64,000 bases of DNA from Hippopus hippopus. Its lineage: Eukaryota; Mollusca; Bivalvia; Cardiida; Cardiidae. Position numbers and translations under genes: made by a program. The notes beneath the pieces are model-generated. The model saw nothing but the letters and a program-made list of their open reading frames with translations, did not search any database and was not told the DNA's origin. The stretch spans positions 10,610,252 through 10,674,251 of the forward strand of contig OX328097.1 of NCBI GenBank assembly GCA_946811185.2. The letters run 5' to 3'. Shown here piece by piece: positions 43,615 to 55,087 of this stretch. Positions within the stretch are counted from its first letter, which is position 1, and each line of letters opens with the position of its first letter.

Positions 43615-46600
43615 CTGAAATTGAAAGAGAATGAAAATATGGCACATGTATCAATAAATTGCAAAGGGTAACTTTACATATTCGCGTTTTACTGTGATCC
43701 TTGTTTTCAGTCATTTCACTAGTTATCTCTCAGGACTATTAAAAAAAGAATATATTATCACCCTTTATCGCTAGATTTTTCGCGGGAGTATCATTAGGCA
43801 AGACACTTCAAAGCCATGGCCAGGTACTGCTGAAACCCAGGTAATACATGTACATGGCTATGTGAGTTGTTGCCGTGCTTTAACCGAAATAATGTTGAAA
43901 GCGGCTTTAAACACCGTTCGTTTGTTCAATTAATCAGTCATTCAATCAATCAATCGATCAATCGATCGGTCGACCAGCCGACCGACCGATCGATCGATCG
44001 ATCATTAATCAATCAATAAATAAATCCATCCATCCATCCATCAATCAATCAATCAATCAATCAATCTACTAGCCAATAAAAATGTATTTTAACTATCCTC
44101 AAAAACAGCAATCTGAAAGCACTTGCAGACGACAAAAAATATATGGAACAAATGACGGGATTTGAATCAGATAATCTAGAAAACATTGTGGGAGGATACC
44201 AGCATTTTCTCCTTTTTCCCACAAGGTTTTCGAAAGGCCTACTTCTCAGGGTCGTTAAAACTCGGGTTTGTGTGGTAAAGGGTTAAGGGATAGAGGCGAA
44301 AACAGGGGCTATTGGGGGCGGCATAGATCATGGTCAAGCTACAGTCTAATGTTGGATCTATACCGTCTGCTTGTCAAGGCTGTAGATAAACAGAGGATAA
44401 TCAACTGGTTGTGTGTGATTTTAAAAATCTGTCTCTAGAATGGGGTGTAATGCGGTTGAAAAAACGAGACCAAAGGACGAGTTTTGTAATCGCATCAAAT
44501 CCCATTCGAGTGACAGATTTTTAATATCACACACAACCAGTTGATTATCCTATTTATTATATTCCTAATTCACCCTTATTTATTCTAAAAATTATCAAGA
44601 ATGGTACAATATGAGCAATTTAGGAAAAAATTAGTTCCCGCAAACTTTCTAAAACTATATCGTCACTATTGATCATACCATATTTATCATCACTAGTGGT
44701 GTTATTCACTGTGAAATCCCAGTAATTAACTGGTAAGAATATATACAGGATATTTGGTTTTTTTTTTAGTGAAAGACTGAAATTTATTTCATCGAGTGCC
44801 ACTCGTGAAAATATTACCGATGATGTTCACGAGATGAACTAAATTTCGATCTTTCACCGAAAAAAACAACAACAAATATTCTACTTATTTCATGCTTCTT
44901 ACCCTTTTTATGGGGAACTTAGATTAAAATCCAGTTCAGTTGTTTTCGGTAATTTCCCGTGGCGTAACCCCTTCGCATAACAACGCATTACAATCTTAAG
45001 TAAAGCGCGAGAAATGTAGGGTAAATTACGTCATATTTCCATCTGTTTTGAATGGCACGCGCTGTTTACCTAGGTAACTAGTCCGCGGGAACTTCTGTTG
45101 CCGCCTTCGATTGAAAAGTTTGAAAATAAAATCGGCATTTTTCACTTGTCGAAACCATGAAATATCGAAAAATGTTCCACTGTTATTTCTCGGTATACTA
45201 CCGGAAAGCATGAAATAAAATAAAAATATTTCAAACTTTTAATGATTTTTGTATTAAGTCGTCGAAAGAGATCTAGTTTATATCAAACAATCCCGATTTT
45301 TAACGACCTTGTGTAAGAAGGCTTTTGAAAAATTGTGGGAAAAGGAGGAATTCTGGTAACAAGCAGTTTCCCCTTTTTCCCACAATGTTTCTACTCTATC
45401 AAAGAAACTTCCGTCATTTTGGCCACCTTGAATTTGTGGTCTGCAAATGCTTTCAACTTGGAAACATCTAAAATTTTATCGACTTTTAAAGAGCTGTAAG
45501 TAGACGCTGGTTACGAGCGCAAGTGGACACACGTAGAAAGAGCGAGGACACAGACAGTCTTACGAACATGAAAGTTCGCAACAAATGCATTGCTCAAACA
45601 AAACCGCACCTGGCGGGGTTCGAACCCGTGCGGAAAAGATCCTCGTTTTTTCGAGGTTTAAAAGATCAACACCATAACCACTGAGCTAAAGAGAATTCTC
45701 CCCAACGCAGTTCTTAAGTATTAATTCTATACGGGTAGAAGCTATCTAGTATGGAATGAGTGATCTCCCGTAACACAACCCCTCTTAAATGTGATCAATT
45801 CATCATACTGATGACAGAAAGCCTAATGAGGCAGTAAGTCTATTATTTAGACTACAAATGGCTCAATGGCCAATCCAGGATGAGCCCCCATCTTACGAAC
45901 ATGAAAGTTCGCAACAAATGCATAGCTTAAATACAAACCGTACCTGGCTGGATTCGTACCCGTGTATAACAGATCCTCGTTTATTGAGGTTTAAAAGACC
46001 AACACCTTAACCACTGAGCTAAAGAGAATTCTCCCCAACACAGTTGTTAGGTATTGATTTTTTACGGAAAGAAGCTATGCACCAAGGAAGGAGTGATCTC
46101 CCGTAACAACAGCCACTAGTACTCTAGCAGGTATTTTACCTGTGTGTGGTCGGTACGATTCTCCAGCGTCTGAACCGTCATTTTCGTCATGCTTTTTATA
46201 AACGGTGGAAAAGAAACGTTCATGATCGCCATTATGCAAAGAATGAGGGTGAAAGCCAATATTGATCTACAGACTGTACGTCCTGCGAATGAAAAACAAG
46301 CATTACTATACTGCAAAGAAATTTCTCGTAATCTGATTGGATAATATGCCCCGAACATATATATCATGTACACTGTCAAAACCAACGTAAAAGCAGTTTT
46401 CCTTTCGGTAGCCCCGTATACATGACTATACTTTCAACACAACATTTAAAATGGCTGTGTCGATCAAGATTAACATCAAGATTATGCGCCAAACTGCACG
46501 TTTTAGCACATTTTACAAAGGTTTCAGTGACGTCAGTTCCCAGTGACGTCAGTTTTCATTGAATTGGGGCATTCAGACGGGAAATCCTACTTCGTCAGCG

Positions 46601-48737
46601 TACTCAATTTTTGAAACCAAAAAACAGGTAAAATTCGCTTAACACACGTTGAAATGGTAAAACTTTGCAGTATAATAAATACGTTGTACGGTCAGGTGGC
46701 AGGGGACTTGGAAACTTGTTCACGGCAGTGGTGAATCATGTCGCCACCTCGCCTTCGGCTCGGGGCGACATGATTCACCACAGCCGTGAACAAGTTTTCA
46801 AGTCCCTGCCACCTGACCGTACAACTAATAATGCTTTTGGAAACAATAGACGTTGTAAATGGAACAGCAATATGAATATTGAAACAACATTTTTTGTGGT
46901 TCATTTTGAAGAGAAATATAAAACAGTTGCAGCGCCAACTGGAAGCCGCTTGTTTTCAAACGGAAAAGAATTCTTTTGACAGTGTTTAACGACGATAGAT
47001 CTACATTTTAAAAAAAGATGCATACATGGACAAAACCTAACCGGCTGTCTCAAAGGAGCATTTGAAATAATTAGTTGCTTTGCAAACAAAAGGGATGATT
47101 TCTATCCATAAATGGTCCTTTACTTTTGCCCACAAATCATTAAAATGCAGTAACTTACCTTGAAGTTGTTTAAATCCATGTTTAAATAAAAAAAAAAAAA
47201 AAACGCTGAATGTCTATCACAGTGACATCACCAAGTTAATCCACAAAAATTGCACATTTTACCAAGGTTTCAGTGACGTCAGTTCTCAGTGACTTCAGTT
47301 TTAAATGAATTTGGGCAATCAGAAAGGAAATTCTACTTCGTCAGCGTATTAAATTCGTGAGACCATAAAACAAAGAAATTTTGCTGAATACATGTTGGAG
47401 TGATAAAACTTTTCAGTATAATAAATTCGTTGTACGGTCAGGTGGCAGGGGACTTGGAAAATTTTTCACGGCTGTTGCCCTGACCGTACCACTAACATCA
47501 TTATACTGCAAAGAAATTTCTTGCGATCTGATTGGATAATATGCCCCGTACATACAAGTCATGTACGCTGGCAAAATCCACGTAAAAACTGTTTTCCTTT
47601 TGGGAGCCCCGTATACATGACTACAATTTCAACACAACATTCAAAATGGCGGCGTCGACCGATACGAGCCGACCACAAGACAAATACACCGAGTAGCCTG
47701 CACCATATTATTTCTAGTTTCCCTTGACGGTTGTCATTAAAACGGAAAAAATGGGTTATTTTTTAAATAAGTGAATATAGTTATATATATTATCGTTTGT
47801 TGTCATTTGAAAACAAATACAAGGGCTTAAAACGAGCCATCCCTTCGTCAGGTAAGCAAATTGCGAAGTGTCGAAACTCATTCATTGTAACGTTAAAAGG
47901 ATAACCAAATGGTCGTTTGTGGTAACTAATGGCCTTTTACTTTTTGACAACAATAAAATGCATAGTCATTTACCTTGAAGTTCTTTAAATCCATGTTTAA
48001 ATAAGAATATGACGAATGTCTATTGCAGTGACATCATTAAGTTCATGCACCAAAGTGCACGTTTTACCAGGTTTCAGTGACGTCAGTTCTCAGTGACGTC
48101 AGTTTTCATTGAATTTGGGCACTCAGAAGGGAAATTCTATGTCTTCAGCGCAACTCAATTCGTGAGTACATAAAACGGGGAAATTTCGCTGAATACACAT
48201 TGGAATGGTAAAACTTCGGCTCGGGGCGACATGATTTGCCACAGCCGTGGACAAGTTTCCAAGTGTTCCTGCACCTGACCGTTCAACTAATACTGTACAC
48301 GTATTTCCGGTTTTGTCACGTACTGTAGATCAAGATCAGACCCGATATTTTGTGAAGGATTGTTTTGGATAATCCAGAGGTCTCCTCATTTACATTTTCT
48401 ATTACCTCGGTAAAAGTCGAACTAGTTCATTTCGTGGTACGAAAGCTAGATAAGATTTAATAGAAGAATGGCAGATAAGTTTAGTCAGATGTATAGAGAA
48501 GTGGAGTAATTTGGAGTTCAAGGTTTAATATCCTCCTTATTCTTTACTGAAACCTATATTGTTGATACTCGTTACAAATGTCCCGATGAGAAAATTTTGA
48601 TAAGCACTAACAACAAATGGTTTAAGTGAAGAAATATTGTTTTTGGCGTTCACGTGCCCCCACTTGTTTCGATCTTTGAGCAATGTGATGATAATAGATA
48701 ACTTTGACTTACCTCGACAAATTTCTGCAGGTGTCAT
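42619..48737 (-). CDS. Alpha-1,3-fucosyltransferase (GT10), three-exon gene
   Basis: Inferred CDS is join(48737..48713, 46282..46140, 43614..42619) on the minus strand: 1164 bases, 387 residues. GT10 enzymes move fucose from GDP-fucose to GlcNAc on Golgi glycans. Exon 1 gives MTPAEICR plus one base; exon 2 completes a Gly codon, so the phases match (phase 1). Exon 2 ends and exon 3 begins at phase 0. The product is a type II protein: Arg-rich tail (1-14), membrane helix (about 15-33), stem with an NRT sequon (50-52), then the catalytic domain. Visible GT10 motifs are FNWTMTYDRSNTDIFLPYG (155-173), HSHCTTRSKR (about 201-210), VDSLGACG (223-230), YLSFENALCSQYFTEKLFEN (254-273) and CDLC (349-352). 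Length fits the family. Introns of about 2.4 and 2.5 kb are filled with repeats. Exon 3 is certain; exons 1 and 2 rest on splice signals, phase and topology. Confidence 0.8.
43783..44075 (+). mobile_element. SINE S11, 5'-truncated, with long CAAT/CGAT tail
   Basis: Middle AGGCAAGACACTTCAAAGCC and AAATAATGTTGAAAGCGGC of the S10 type. Tail of about 130 bases of CAAT, CGAT and CCAT repeats. It lies in fucosyltransferase intron 2. Confidence 0.8.
44089..44286 (+). mobile_element. MITE C copy C22, one hairpin arm lost
   Basis: TTAA both ends. AAAACATTGTGGGAGGATACC leads straight to the second arm, so the first arm is deleted. Confidence 0.75.
44395..44742 (-). repeat. Repeat G copy G2
   Basis: Minus copy of 41641-41990; its outer end meets repeat F copy F3. 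Confidence 0.8.
44748..45217 (+). repeat. Repeat F copy F3
   Basis: Palindrome with one arm shortened, then the conserved F tail to AGCATGAAATAAAA. Confidence 0.8.
45278..45496 (-). mobile_element. MITE C copy C23
   Basis: Hairpin GGAAAAGGAGGAATTCTGGT and both end blocks recognisable. Confidence 0.7.
45559..45782 (-). mobile_element. tRNA-derived SINE, tRNA-Lys-like head (first of pair)
   Basis: The minus strand has A box TTTAGCTCAGTGGTTA, a CTTTTAA anticodon-like loop (TTT, Lys), a CCTCG...CGAGG mini-hairpin, and B box GGGTTCGAACCC. Flanks CTTACGAACATGAAAGTTCG recur at 45892. Confidence 0.72.
45892..46110 (-). mobile_element. tRNA-derived SINE, tRNA-Lys-like head (second of pair)
   Basis: Same unit, about 333 bases further on. 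The B box is mutated to GGGTACGAATCC. It lies between repeats and fucosyltransferase exon 2. Confidence 0.68.
46140..46282 (-). CDS. Fucosyltransferase exon 2 (membrane anchor and stem)
   Basis: A 143-base exon between acceptor TTCATTCGCAG and donor CAG|GTAAAA. It encodes basic residues, then a hydrophobic run including SILAFTLILCIMAIM, then a polar stem with one N-glycosylation sequon (NRT). It ends in phase 0, matching the catalytic exon. The fit as a type II signal anchor is inference. Confidence 0.7.
46310..46990. repeat. Repeat H copy H2 with central palindrome
   Basis: Shares GATTGGATAATATGCCCCG with 47530 and TTTCAGTGACGTCAGTT with the others. A palindrome of about 75-base arms (46668-46825) centres on CTCGCCTTCGGCTCGGGGCG. 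Confidence 0.75.
47090..47490. repeat. Repeat H copy H3
   Basis: TTTCAGTGACGTCAGTTCTC and the TTGTACGGTCAGGTGGCAGG block; palindrome mostly deleted. Confidence 0.72.
47505..48292. repeat. Repeat H copy H4
   Basis: Longest H copy, from ATACTGCAAAGAAATTTCTT to AAGTTTCCAAGTG; matches 29220-29700 over most of that span. It fills intron 1 of the fucosyltransferase. Confidence 0.72.
48713..48737 (-). CDS. Fucosyltransferase exon 1 (start codon and cytoplasmic tail)
   Basis: 25 coding bases from ATG (context ACAATGA) to a strong donor CGAG|GTAAGT. It leaves one base, which joins the two orphan bases of exon 2 to make Gly. The exon is tiny, so the call rests on the donor, the phase and the resulting short positively charged tail. 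Confidence 0.55.
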
Positions 48738-48868
48738 TGTATGAAGAAGAGGTCGGTCTTAACGTCCCCCTGTATACTTCGAATCGTTTAAAATCTAATA
48801 TTGTTTGTATTGATTTACATTATGTCTTCGTCATATTCATTTGTCATTTGTAAACGGCCAAAGGCATA

Positions 48869-49131
48869 TGAACTATGCTCTGACAAAAGGGGGTTTAATG
48901 CATCTCTGGGATGCATGATACCAAGCAAGTCACCGCATCATTAAGGATCCATAAAATCCACTTTGTCTAACAACCGACTAAATCTTGAGGTGGGATGGTC
49001 GTTTTACATTCAGAAAATTTACAAATAGCAAAAACTTTCGACTCACGTCAGCTTGCACAAACTGCGCAGGCTGACATGGATCGATATTTTTTGCAGATGC
49101 ATGAAGCCCCCATTTAACAGAGCATGGTTCA
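48869..49131 (-). mobile_element. MITE A copy A19
   Basis: Complete, hairpin with several mismatches. It lies just upstream of fucosyltransferase exon 1. Confidence 0.83.
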
Positions 49132-49554
49132 TTTATATCACGTCGATTATGTCGATAAGTGAAATTGAAACAATACATTGTGTAGCAACCGTACAAAAAA
49201 AATCTCTTATCTCCGTTGCTAAAAAATATGAATACGGATTTATTCATGTGACTAGACTTCATTTTCCTTCATGGTGCTGCATTTGAATGTGTGTCTAGAT
49301 ATTGGTAGTTGGAAATTTATGTAAAAATGAAGAGAAACCAAAATTGTGAACAGTATCTCTGTTGGCTCTGCACAATATTTTCCTCCAGCAGGCGGTTACC
49401 CTTTTTAATTCATTCATTTGTACTAGGTTTATTTTCTTGGTAACACTTAGAAAAAACAATGCATGTCATGAAATGGGTTAAAATATACGGCTATGGGGTA
49501 AAATAACACACTTTTTAATTCAGTTAGCATGTAATCGTATAAGCGCCATAGGCG

Positions 49555-49640
49555 AAAACAGAGACTTTGGCAAACATCATACATCAAGATCAGCCTGCAA
49601 TGAGCTTACTGTCTGATCTTGGATCTATACCATCCGCTTG
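49555..49640. repeat. MITE B hairpin remnant
   Basis: ATCAAGATCAGCCTGCAATG opposite CTGTCTGATCTTGGATCTAT; ends absent. Confidence 0.45.
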
Positions 49641-49664
49641 TTTAATAGAGCATATGAGATTTTT

Positions 49665-49856
49665 TATGGATCTATTTCGCCTAACAACCGAATGATTCAT
49701 GAGGTAGAAATGTCCTTGGACACGCAGAAAATTAAAAAAAAAAGAAAAAAAAAATTTTTTTTTTTTATCCGTGTCAGCCCGCGCATTCTGTGCAGGTTGA
49801 CATAGGTTAATCTTTTTGGAGATGCATTTAACTCCTTTTTCAGAGAGCATGGCTCA
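49665..49856 (-). mobile_element. MITE A copy A20, partial
   Basis: Right two thirds only, with an A tract and a T tract replacing the start of the hairpin region. Confidence 0.65.
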
Positions 49857-49942
49857 TATAAAAGGAGCTTAAAACTAGATTCCGAACCTGTATTTTGTTT
49901 GGGCGGGTGAAAATGGGGAGCAGAGAAAGAATATATATTATT

Positions 49943-49968
49943 TTGGGTGGGGGGGGGGGGGGGGGGCG
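49943..49968. repeat. G homopolymer tract
   Basis: Long G run, a likely source of length error or variation. Confidence 0.9.
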
Positions 49969-50606
49969 GATGACTTGACTGTTTAATCTTACGCAAGGAT
50001 TCGAACGAACGACTTTCAAAACATAACTCAGCGACTTTAGTTTAAACTTTATTTATTCAGACAGACAGAAATAAACATGTAAAATTTAAAAAAAAATGAA
50101 AACGAGTATAGATGTATCTTCAAATATGGTAGGCCTACTTTTTCTGGTAATATCCAGCTTAAGGCTACCAATACTCTGTACATTTTAAATCGACTGTTGT
50201 AAAAGGATTAAAGTAACCCTTTCCTTTTAGGCGAGTAGCTGGTTCCTTTAATGTGCTGAATCGTATCCGTTTTATATAAAATTGAAGAGAATCGTTTATT
50301 TCCACCTTAAACACATGCGATTCATCGTCAGAATACACCGAAACAAATACATGTATACAAGAGTATGGACTTTTTAAATATATCAGTGGAACCTGGAGCC
50401 TGGGCTTAAAGTTTTCTCTCACGAAGATACCTACCATTCTCTATATAAAAAACAATAGATTCGGTATGGTTAAGGGACCAACGACTGGCAATTTTTCCCA
50501 TGTTTTATTCAAAATGTAGAAAGAGCTTGCAGGCCTAATACATATTCAAAAATAAATGCTTCAATGGTATTCTTCTTCCCTCCCCTTTCTCCCCATATAT
50601 ATTTTC

Positions 50607-50608
<2 letters not shown>

Positions 50609-50648
<40 letters not shown>
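50609..50648. repeat. (TC)n microsatellite
   Basis: About 20 uninterrupted CT units. Confidence 0.95.
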
Positions 50649-50649
<1 letters not shown>

Positions 50650-50651
<2 letters not shown>

Positions 50652-52740
50652 TCATTTTGACAAACTTCCTCAATGTTTTCTGAACCCTATACTAGACGAT
50701 CTCGAGTTTCAACTACCCTGATTTTTTTTTTGTGGGTCAGATAACCAGCATTTTCTCCTTTCTTCACATGTTTTTCGACCTTTCAAAAATGTTAATTGAA
50801 GACCAATCCAGAATCTCTATATCGGAACATTTTAAATAAACAGAAGTTATTATTATTATCTTTATTATTATTGTTATTATTATTTAAATAGTCTGGATAG
50901 AATTGAGATGAAGGATCAAGTTTTGTTTCAAAATTTGCGAGGATGTTAAGAATCGTATTCATATGCTAATGAGGTTATTCATCGGCAAATGAATCCACAA
51001 TAATCTCTTCGTTGATTTAATTTCTTTATTATCTTTTGCTTTCACTTTGTATTTTACTATTAGTATTTATGCACAACATATGGTCAACACATGTACCGTT
51101 CGTCTCATCTGTTTTTCATGCACTTCTTCAACATTCTTGATCTGTTGAGATGGCGGTTTCTGATACCAAACTTAATCGATAAAATCACACATTCACTTCA
51201 TCTTTTTTTTATTCTAGTCTGTAAATAAGGTCAAAGAATACATCAAATGACAAAATGCAAATATAACAATATGCATACATATTTTTTATTTCATTTACTT
51301 ACTTACTGCTGGCTAACATTGGGCTTATACTTCAAAAACGCAAATCTCCTTCTCATACAATGCAATGACAATGACCAATCTGCAGTTCGCAGAATAAGAT
51401 GAAGTGTAGGCAAACATTAGTTTTTAAAGATTGAGATCAAATACACATACAGAGGGTACACTATATTACCAAAGAGTAGGTTTTTAAAATGAACTGTAGG
51501 TTAAATAAAGTACACGAGGAAATTGTGGTATATTAAAACAGTAGATTCTAGGAACATTTATTTTGAGTTATTTGAACTTCTGGTTGTTGCCAGCCATTAC
51601 TTTAACCTTATTGCTTGGAAAATAGAAATCACCCAAGGTAATGATGTCATGCTTACGTAGCACTTCAAATGAATTCTGTATTAGGACCATGGATCTTGGT
51701 TTCTTTTACTTTACGAGGACAAAGGTCCTAGAACACGCCCATTTATTTGCATGTGTTCAGTGCCAAAAAAGAAAACCGCTGCCTTCAGTGCGTCAGCGCT
51801 TTGATTTTTTTGTTAAAGTCTGTAAAAAAAAAAACCTCTGCACGAATCCCAGTTTTCCCCATGTGTATATTTAGAAACTGTATGCAAAAATTTACAGTAA
51901 ACACATTATTTTTTCAAGTTATTTTTCCCGAAATTATTTCCCGAATTACTTTATTTCTCAGAAATTTGGAGCGAAAAACAGCATTGATTTTTTCCACAGA
52001 CGTATTGTTTATAGCCATTTTCTGTTTTCTACTTTTAGCGTTTTAATATTTATTATAAATTGTGATTTTAATAAACCCCAGACACACGAGATCAAGTTCA
52101 CACTATGTCAATGTAATACCTGTCTAATGCATTTGCGAACTTGTGCGACGACGGAAGGCATATTGTGGTAAATACACAACACGTGTGTAAAAAGTAGTAA
52201 AAACGCAAAGGGCGTGGTCCGTGCTTGATCAAGTTGCGACAAAACTTAGCAGGGACGTGCAAGACGCAATGACATTCTGTCAGGGGCGTAATAACTTGAA
52301 AACTGGGGGATTTTCCTGAATTTCATTCCACTCTTCCTGCGTTTGTCAAGTTTTTGGATCGCAGTACAGTTTTTGTGGACTTGTTATGAGTGTGACTTTG
52401 GCCTAACTGACAGAAAACGTTCCTTTCGTTATTCAGCGCTCTATGATTTAATGAAATCGTGCCTTATCGTAATCCGCAGACCTCAAAACTGTCCAAGTCA
52501 GTTGGGTACACAACGAAAAATTATTGACTTGATTTTTTATCTTTCTTTCGTGGAAAAACCTCGTCCATATTAGCCTGGTAATTGCATGTTTGTTGTATTA
52601 GGATAAGCTTTGGTCGCTTTTCTCGATCATGGGAAAGAATAATTTGCAGGGAAAAACCGAAGCACAAAGACTTCAGGATAGTATGTAGCTAATCCAGCAA
52701 GTGCTACTGAAGAATAGTTAAACCTTTTTCTGCTAACTTA
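50650..52740. other. No recognisable gene; sparse low-copy DNA
   Basis: One MITE C arm near 50745-50770, an (ATT)n run near 50845-50885, and otherwise no family match. No splice-bounded exon could be supported. Confidence 0.4.
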
Positions 52741-53089
52741 AAGGGGCTATTCAGAGTTTTATAGTCTCACTAAAATTTAGAAATGTTCCATTTTTGAGTT
52801 TAGTAAAGCGATAGCTGGCATACAATCAGTGAAAAAGAAAGATGTAAAAAAAAAAATAATGGTATTTCTTCAATGGGCTATGGTTAGCCTCTTAAAATAG
52901 TAAAGTTTAGAATACCTGCAAAATTTTACAAAGCTTTGCAGGAATGTCACGTGATCAATAAAGCGCGTCGATTAGGTAAAATGTATTTAAATAAGTACGA
53001 TAACGTCATATCGGATGTCATACTAATAGACGTAGTTACCGACTGTAAAGCGACCAACCCGTTATTTGAACGCAGACTTTGCTCACTTT

Positions 53090-53780
53090 TACTGAATGTA
53101 TGGTGGCATATTTCAGCCGCAAGATACGAGATAGCTATTGCGATAATTTAAGAGAACTATCGTGATAAAACAAAGTTTCCTGGAAATATTATCTAGATAA
53201 TAAAAATTTTCACGATAAAAATATCGCGATAATTCTAACTGTTATCATGATTTTTTTTCTTTCGTGCCCATAACTGACATTCACGGTATCTATAATAAGA
53301 TACGGTTTCGGAACATCTTCGTCTACATCCTTATGAGTTCTCCTTTTCCCTTAATGGTTTGAAAGTTGTTCGTTGGAGGCATTTCGAGTCGTCTTTGTGA
53401 TTTTACAGACTTCCGTTCATTTCCAGTCTTGTCAAAATTTACCAAATAAGCTACAATCGTTAATGATTTCAATGTTTACTTACTGCAATCTTTTGAAGTC
53501 AAAAACTACCGAGTTCATCCAAATGATAAATTTTCTATTTGTAGATATCGAGAAACAGATAGAACTATCACGATAATTTTATCTCGAATGTAAGCTTCCT
53601 GCACGATTGAGAAATTTTGCGTTAAAATATTAAGTTTATCGTGATATTTTTCAGGACACTTTTCACCATCTCGATGAAATTTCCAGGAAACTTTAATTTA
53701 TTTCGATAGTTTTCTAAAATTATCATGATAGCTATCTCGTATCTCGTGGCAGAAATATGCCACCATATGAATGTAACCGT
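53090..53780. repeat. Inverted-repeat element with ATATCGCGATAATT-type arms
   Basis: The left arm (53100-53220, TATGGTGGCATATTTCAGCC) and the right arm (53640-53775, its complement) enclose unassigned sequence. Probably a worn DNA transposon; no transposase seen. Confidence 0.6.
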
Positions 53781-53929
53781 GCAATTTCTGTTCGTTTGTA
53801 GAGAGAAAGTATATTGCATGGTATTTATCTGTGTTTAATAGGACTTTAATCCGCAGCGAATAGATCTTAAAAGGCCCCTTAGAATAATGTTGAATGAAGT
53901 CCTAGAGTTTAGGATACTTATATTGACAG

Positions 53930-54128
53930 TGCTTTACCAAATATTCTTCCAAAGCCATTTGCTGCTTTTTCACATAACAATCTGCGAAACAATGACCAGC
54001 GATGAGAGATGAATATATCCTGTCGCAAAAACTATCATCAATCCTCGAAAAGAATTGGCCGAGCTGAGGTTCAATCCCGCGACCCCCTGGTTTCAATACC
54101 TGTTCGCTACCGACTGCACTGTCGGTCA
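53930..54128 (-). mobile_element. tRNA-derived SINE S6, tail missing
   Basis: Minus-strand head of the S1 family with TGCAGTCGGTAGCG and part of the middle. Confidence 0.7.
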
Positions 54129-54202
54129 CAGCAATACCTCGGACTGTGACGATTCAAGATCGGATTGGACTTTCTGTGAAGTTTGATTTTTATCTAAGCT
54201 TT

Positions 54203-54429
54203 TTAACTCTTTACCAAACAATCCTAATTTTAACTACGGTAGAAAGAAAGCTTTTGAAAACATTATGGGAAATGGAGAAAATGCTGGTTACCAGCATTTT
54301 CTTCTTTTTCCGCGATGTTTTCTAACCTTTTAGAGACAAATCTAATCAGTTGAACCACGTTGAATTTGTAGTCTGAAAATGCTATAACCTCGGACAAACT
54401 ATAATTTTTGTAATCTGGTATAGAGTAAA
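54203..54429 (-). mobile_element. MITE C copy C24
   Basis: Left TTAA, intact hairpin (GGAGAAAATGCTGGTTACCAG), right end GGTATAGAGTAAA. Confidence 0.8.
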
Positions 54430-54682
54430 TTTACAATTTGCAGTGGGAAAGAGAATATTTGAGCGCCAACTGAGTGAGATAGAGGAAAAAATCCTTCCCA
54501 AAATAAAGGTCCAGACAATTTCAAGACTGTTTTTTCATATTGTCTCTATAAATATTGGACAGTAAAGATAAAAGATCAGAGATCACATTCTGCAGTCTGC
54601 TATTGATCGACACCGTCTGCGAAGGCAAAGAAAAATAGACATAGGTACGGAAAAGGGTGTTTGTAAAGTAGAATGCTTTACA

Positions 54683-54845
54683 AAATAACCCCTAGTTTTA
54701 ACGACCTTGACGAAGAGAGTTTTTAAAAACATTGTAGGGAAATGAGAAAATGCTGGTATCCAGCATTTTCTCATTTCCCACAATGTTTTTTAAAAGAGAA
54801 ATACCATTAATCAACCCGATTTTGATTTGTTGTCTACGTACTGAA
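54683..54845 (-). mobile_element. MITE C copy C25, right end missing
   Basis: Hairpin AAATGAGAAAATGCTGG paired with its complement; loop GTATCC. Confidence 0.75.
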
Positions 54846-54868
54846 GATGGTTACTTCCCTAGGTCACT

Positions 54869-55087
54869 TTAAGGATACGGCACTCTAATGGGATTCGTGT
54901 AACATCGCTTTTCATCGCCAAAATCGTAGGGATTCGGCTAAGACTCGGGTAATCCGTAATCGATGCGGGGAACCAGCGTCTATCGGCCGATCGATTACGG
55001 ATTACCCGAGTCTTAGCCGAATCCGTACGTTTTTTCGGCGATGAAAGGCGGTGTTAAACGAATCCCATAAGGGTGCCCTATCCTTAA
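54869..55087. mobile_element. TTAA-bounded fold-back element
   Basis: TTAA at both ends (54869-54872, 55084-55087), then arms of about 95 bases (AAGGATACGGCAC..., GGCTAAGACTCGGGTAATCC) around a 25-base centre. No second copy in the window. Confidence 0.85.

Noticed and set aside
43615..43647. Upstream ATG as the fucosyltransferase start
   Set aside because: The residues between it and 43614 are the translated polypyrimidine tract of a clear 3' splice site.
46665..46979. 104-codon frame
   Set aside because: It covers the repeat H palindrome; the opposite strand is open over the same arms.
51641..52046. Overlapping frames of 77 and 99 codons
   Set aside because: Low-complexity Phe/Lys-rich translations, partly matching a repeat at 31440-31560; no domain seen.
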